Shown: positions 23,360 through 24,036 of the stretch, piece after piece
Numbering within the stretch: position 1 is the first letter of the stretch
Layout of the letters: every line of letters begins with the position of its first letter
From: CAZGMJ01 sp964649005
Lineage (GTDB): Bacteria > Planctomycetota > Phycisphaerae > Sedimentisphaerales > Anaerobacaceae
Direction: 5' to 3'
DNA: 24,036 nt
Assembly: GCA_964649005.1 (NCBI GenBank)
Contig: CAZYMD010000067.1
Span: 1-24,036 of the forward strand
Made by a program: the position numbers and the translations under genes
The notes under the pieces: generated by a model
Told to the model about the DNA's origin: nothing
The model's database searches: none
What the model saw: the letters and a program-made list of their open reading frames with translations, nothing else

Positions 23360-24025
23360 TTAATCTTCACTTTTTTCCACAGCATCCTCGCTGTTTGTAA
23401 CACTTTCTGCAAGAAGCTCTCGGACCATATCGTCCAGCCTCTCGATATCGGTGGTAACCGCATAACCCTTGGCCCAAAGAGACTTGCCTGGGAAATGGAT
23501 TAAGTGTTTCAGGCGAAGCATGTTCCCGCTTTGGCGAATCCTCGATACAACAAGATCGGGGGAGTGATTGGGCCAGACTTCGACAACGACAGTGATGTGG
23601 TCCGGCCCGATTTCTTTTTTCAGGAATTTCCATCCGTGCTCGATAGCTCTTTGTTCGAGCGCTTCATCCATCCATTTTTTGCCCATCCCAACGAAGTGTT
23701 CTCTACCTTTTCGCGTTACCAAAGCGATACCATAGACCACTTTGTGCAGTGCACCCTCATCTGTTCGTGCGAACTCGTGAAGATGCCGCTTTAGCTTGCT
23801 AAACACCGAAGGAGAGTGGATTACCCGGATCGATCTGGCCTTGTCGGCCTCTTTTGTTATATACCCCTTCTTCTCCAATGCCAGTATGTGGCCTCGCACA
23901 GCATTAATGTTGGAGATGCCTGTTACCTCACCGATTTCGCGAAGGGTCGGTGGAAAGCCATTCGATGCCAGGAATTGGCTTACGCAAGACAGGACTGCTT
24001 TTTGTTTTTCAGTAAGTGGCTTCAT
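23360..24025 (-). CDS. LexA-type winged helix fused to a catalytically degenerate IS200 (Y1) transposase domain
   Basis: 221 residues. The start ATG is 11 bases from the window edge, so its upstream region is not visible. Residues 1-68 match the LexA N-terminal DNA-binding domain: LTEKQKAVLSCVSQFLASNG, PTLREIGEVTGIS, then NAVRGHILALEKKGYI and a short wing. No LexA peptidase (Ser/Lys) domain follows. Instead residues 91-206 resemble the IS200/IS605 Y1 transposase fold (LHKVVYGIALVTRKGREHFVG, IEHGWKFLKKEIGPDHITVV, SPDLVVSRIRQ, LWAKGYAVTTDI). The HUH pair reads H143-I-T145, losing the second His, and no Tyr occurs after Y188, so the catalytic Tyr is absent. No IS ends are visible. This suggests a domesticated DNA- or RNA-binding regulator. 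Both folds are well supported; the role is inference. Confidence 0.8.
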   Translation of the reverse strand: MKPLTEKQKAVLSCVSQFLASNGFPPTLREIGEVTGISNINAVRGHILALEKKGYITKEADKARSIRVIHSPSVFSKLKRHLHEFARTDEGALHKVVYGIALVTRKGREHFVGMGKKWMDEALEQRAIEHGWKFLKKEIGPDHITVVVEVWPNHSPDLVVSRIRQSGNMLRLKHLIHFPGKSLWAKGYAVTTDIERLDDMVRELLAESVTNSEDAVEKSED

Positions 24026-24036
24026 AGCATGTTATC

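Noticed and set aside
23360..24025. Complete IS200/IS605 insertion sequence
   Set aside because: The transposase motif residues are lost, a LexA domain is fused in front, and no subterminal hairpins or TnpB gene are visible.

Overview
The window looks like an accessory carbohydrate-processing region from a planctomycete, most likely of the Phycisphaerae/Sedimentisphaerales type. This is inferred from gene content: Tat-exported Gfo/Idh/MocA oxidoreductases, a DUF1080 protein, GLUG-repeat and LamG proteins, dockerin-like EF-hand repeats in proteins with no visible cohesin, 'HDVYFGT...YYWRVDE...WSFTT' repeats and secreted right-handed beta-helix proteins. Base composition is near even and start sites usually carry a clear GGAG/AGGAGG ribosome-binding site. 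I see no tRNA, rRNA, CRISPR array or complete insertion sequence.

Layout. 1-1005 (-): 5' part of a secreted GLUG-repeat protein that runs off the left edge. 1228-4557 (+): two-gene unit, Tat oxidoreductase then secreted HEAT-repeat protein. 4776-8810 (-): 1344-residue secreted multidomain carbohydrate-binding protein with an unusual leader. 8811-9470: longest gene-free stretch, ending in a strong hairpin terminator. 9471-11885 (-): DUF1080 protein then a second Tat oxidoreductase. 12128-13726 (+): glycoside-hydrolase-like TIM barrel with an inserted domain. 13742-14962 (-): SGNH esterase. 15252-16772 (+): beta-helix protein. 16802-17950 (-): cytoplasmic Gfo/Idh/MocA oxidoreductase. 18144-20048 (+): secreted beta-sandwich/dockerin/LamG protein. 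20088-23149 (-): sugar isomerase-like TIM barrel, a 55-codon small ORF and a second beta-helix protein. 23360-24025 (-): LexA-type DNA-binding domain fused to a catalytically degenerate IS200-type transposase domain.

How the genes may work together. Nearly all products carry export signals; the exceptions are the 16802-17950 oxidoreductase and the LexA/IS200 fusion. Surface proteins would bind polysaccharide, the beta-helix, SGNH and TIM-barrel proteins would trim or deacylate it, and the DUF1080/oxidoreductase/isomerase set fits redox-assisted glycoside cleavage through 3-keto sugars. No transporter, SusC/D pair or sigma/anti-sigma pair is visible. Genes alternate strand often, so most are probably transcribed singly.

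The most unusual items are the LexA/dead-IS200 fusion, a leader hairpin that encloses a near-perfect anti-16S sequence before the 1344-residue gene, a possible structured RNA at 9272-9450, and three cases where one domain is inserted into another.
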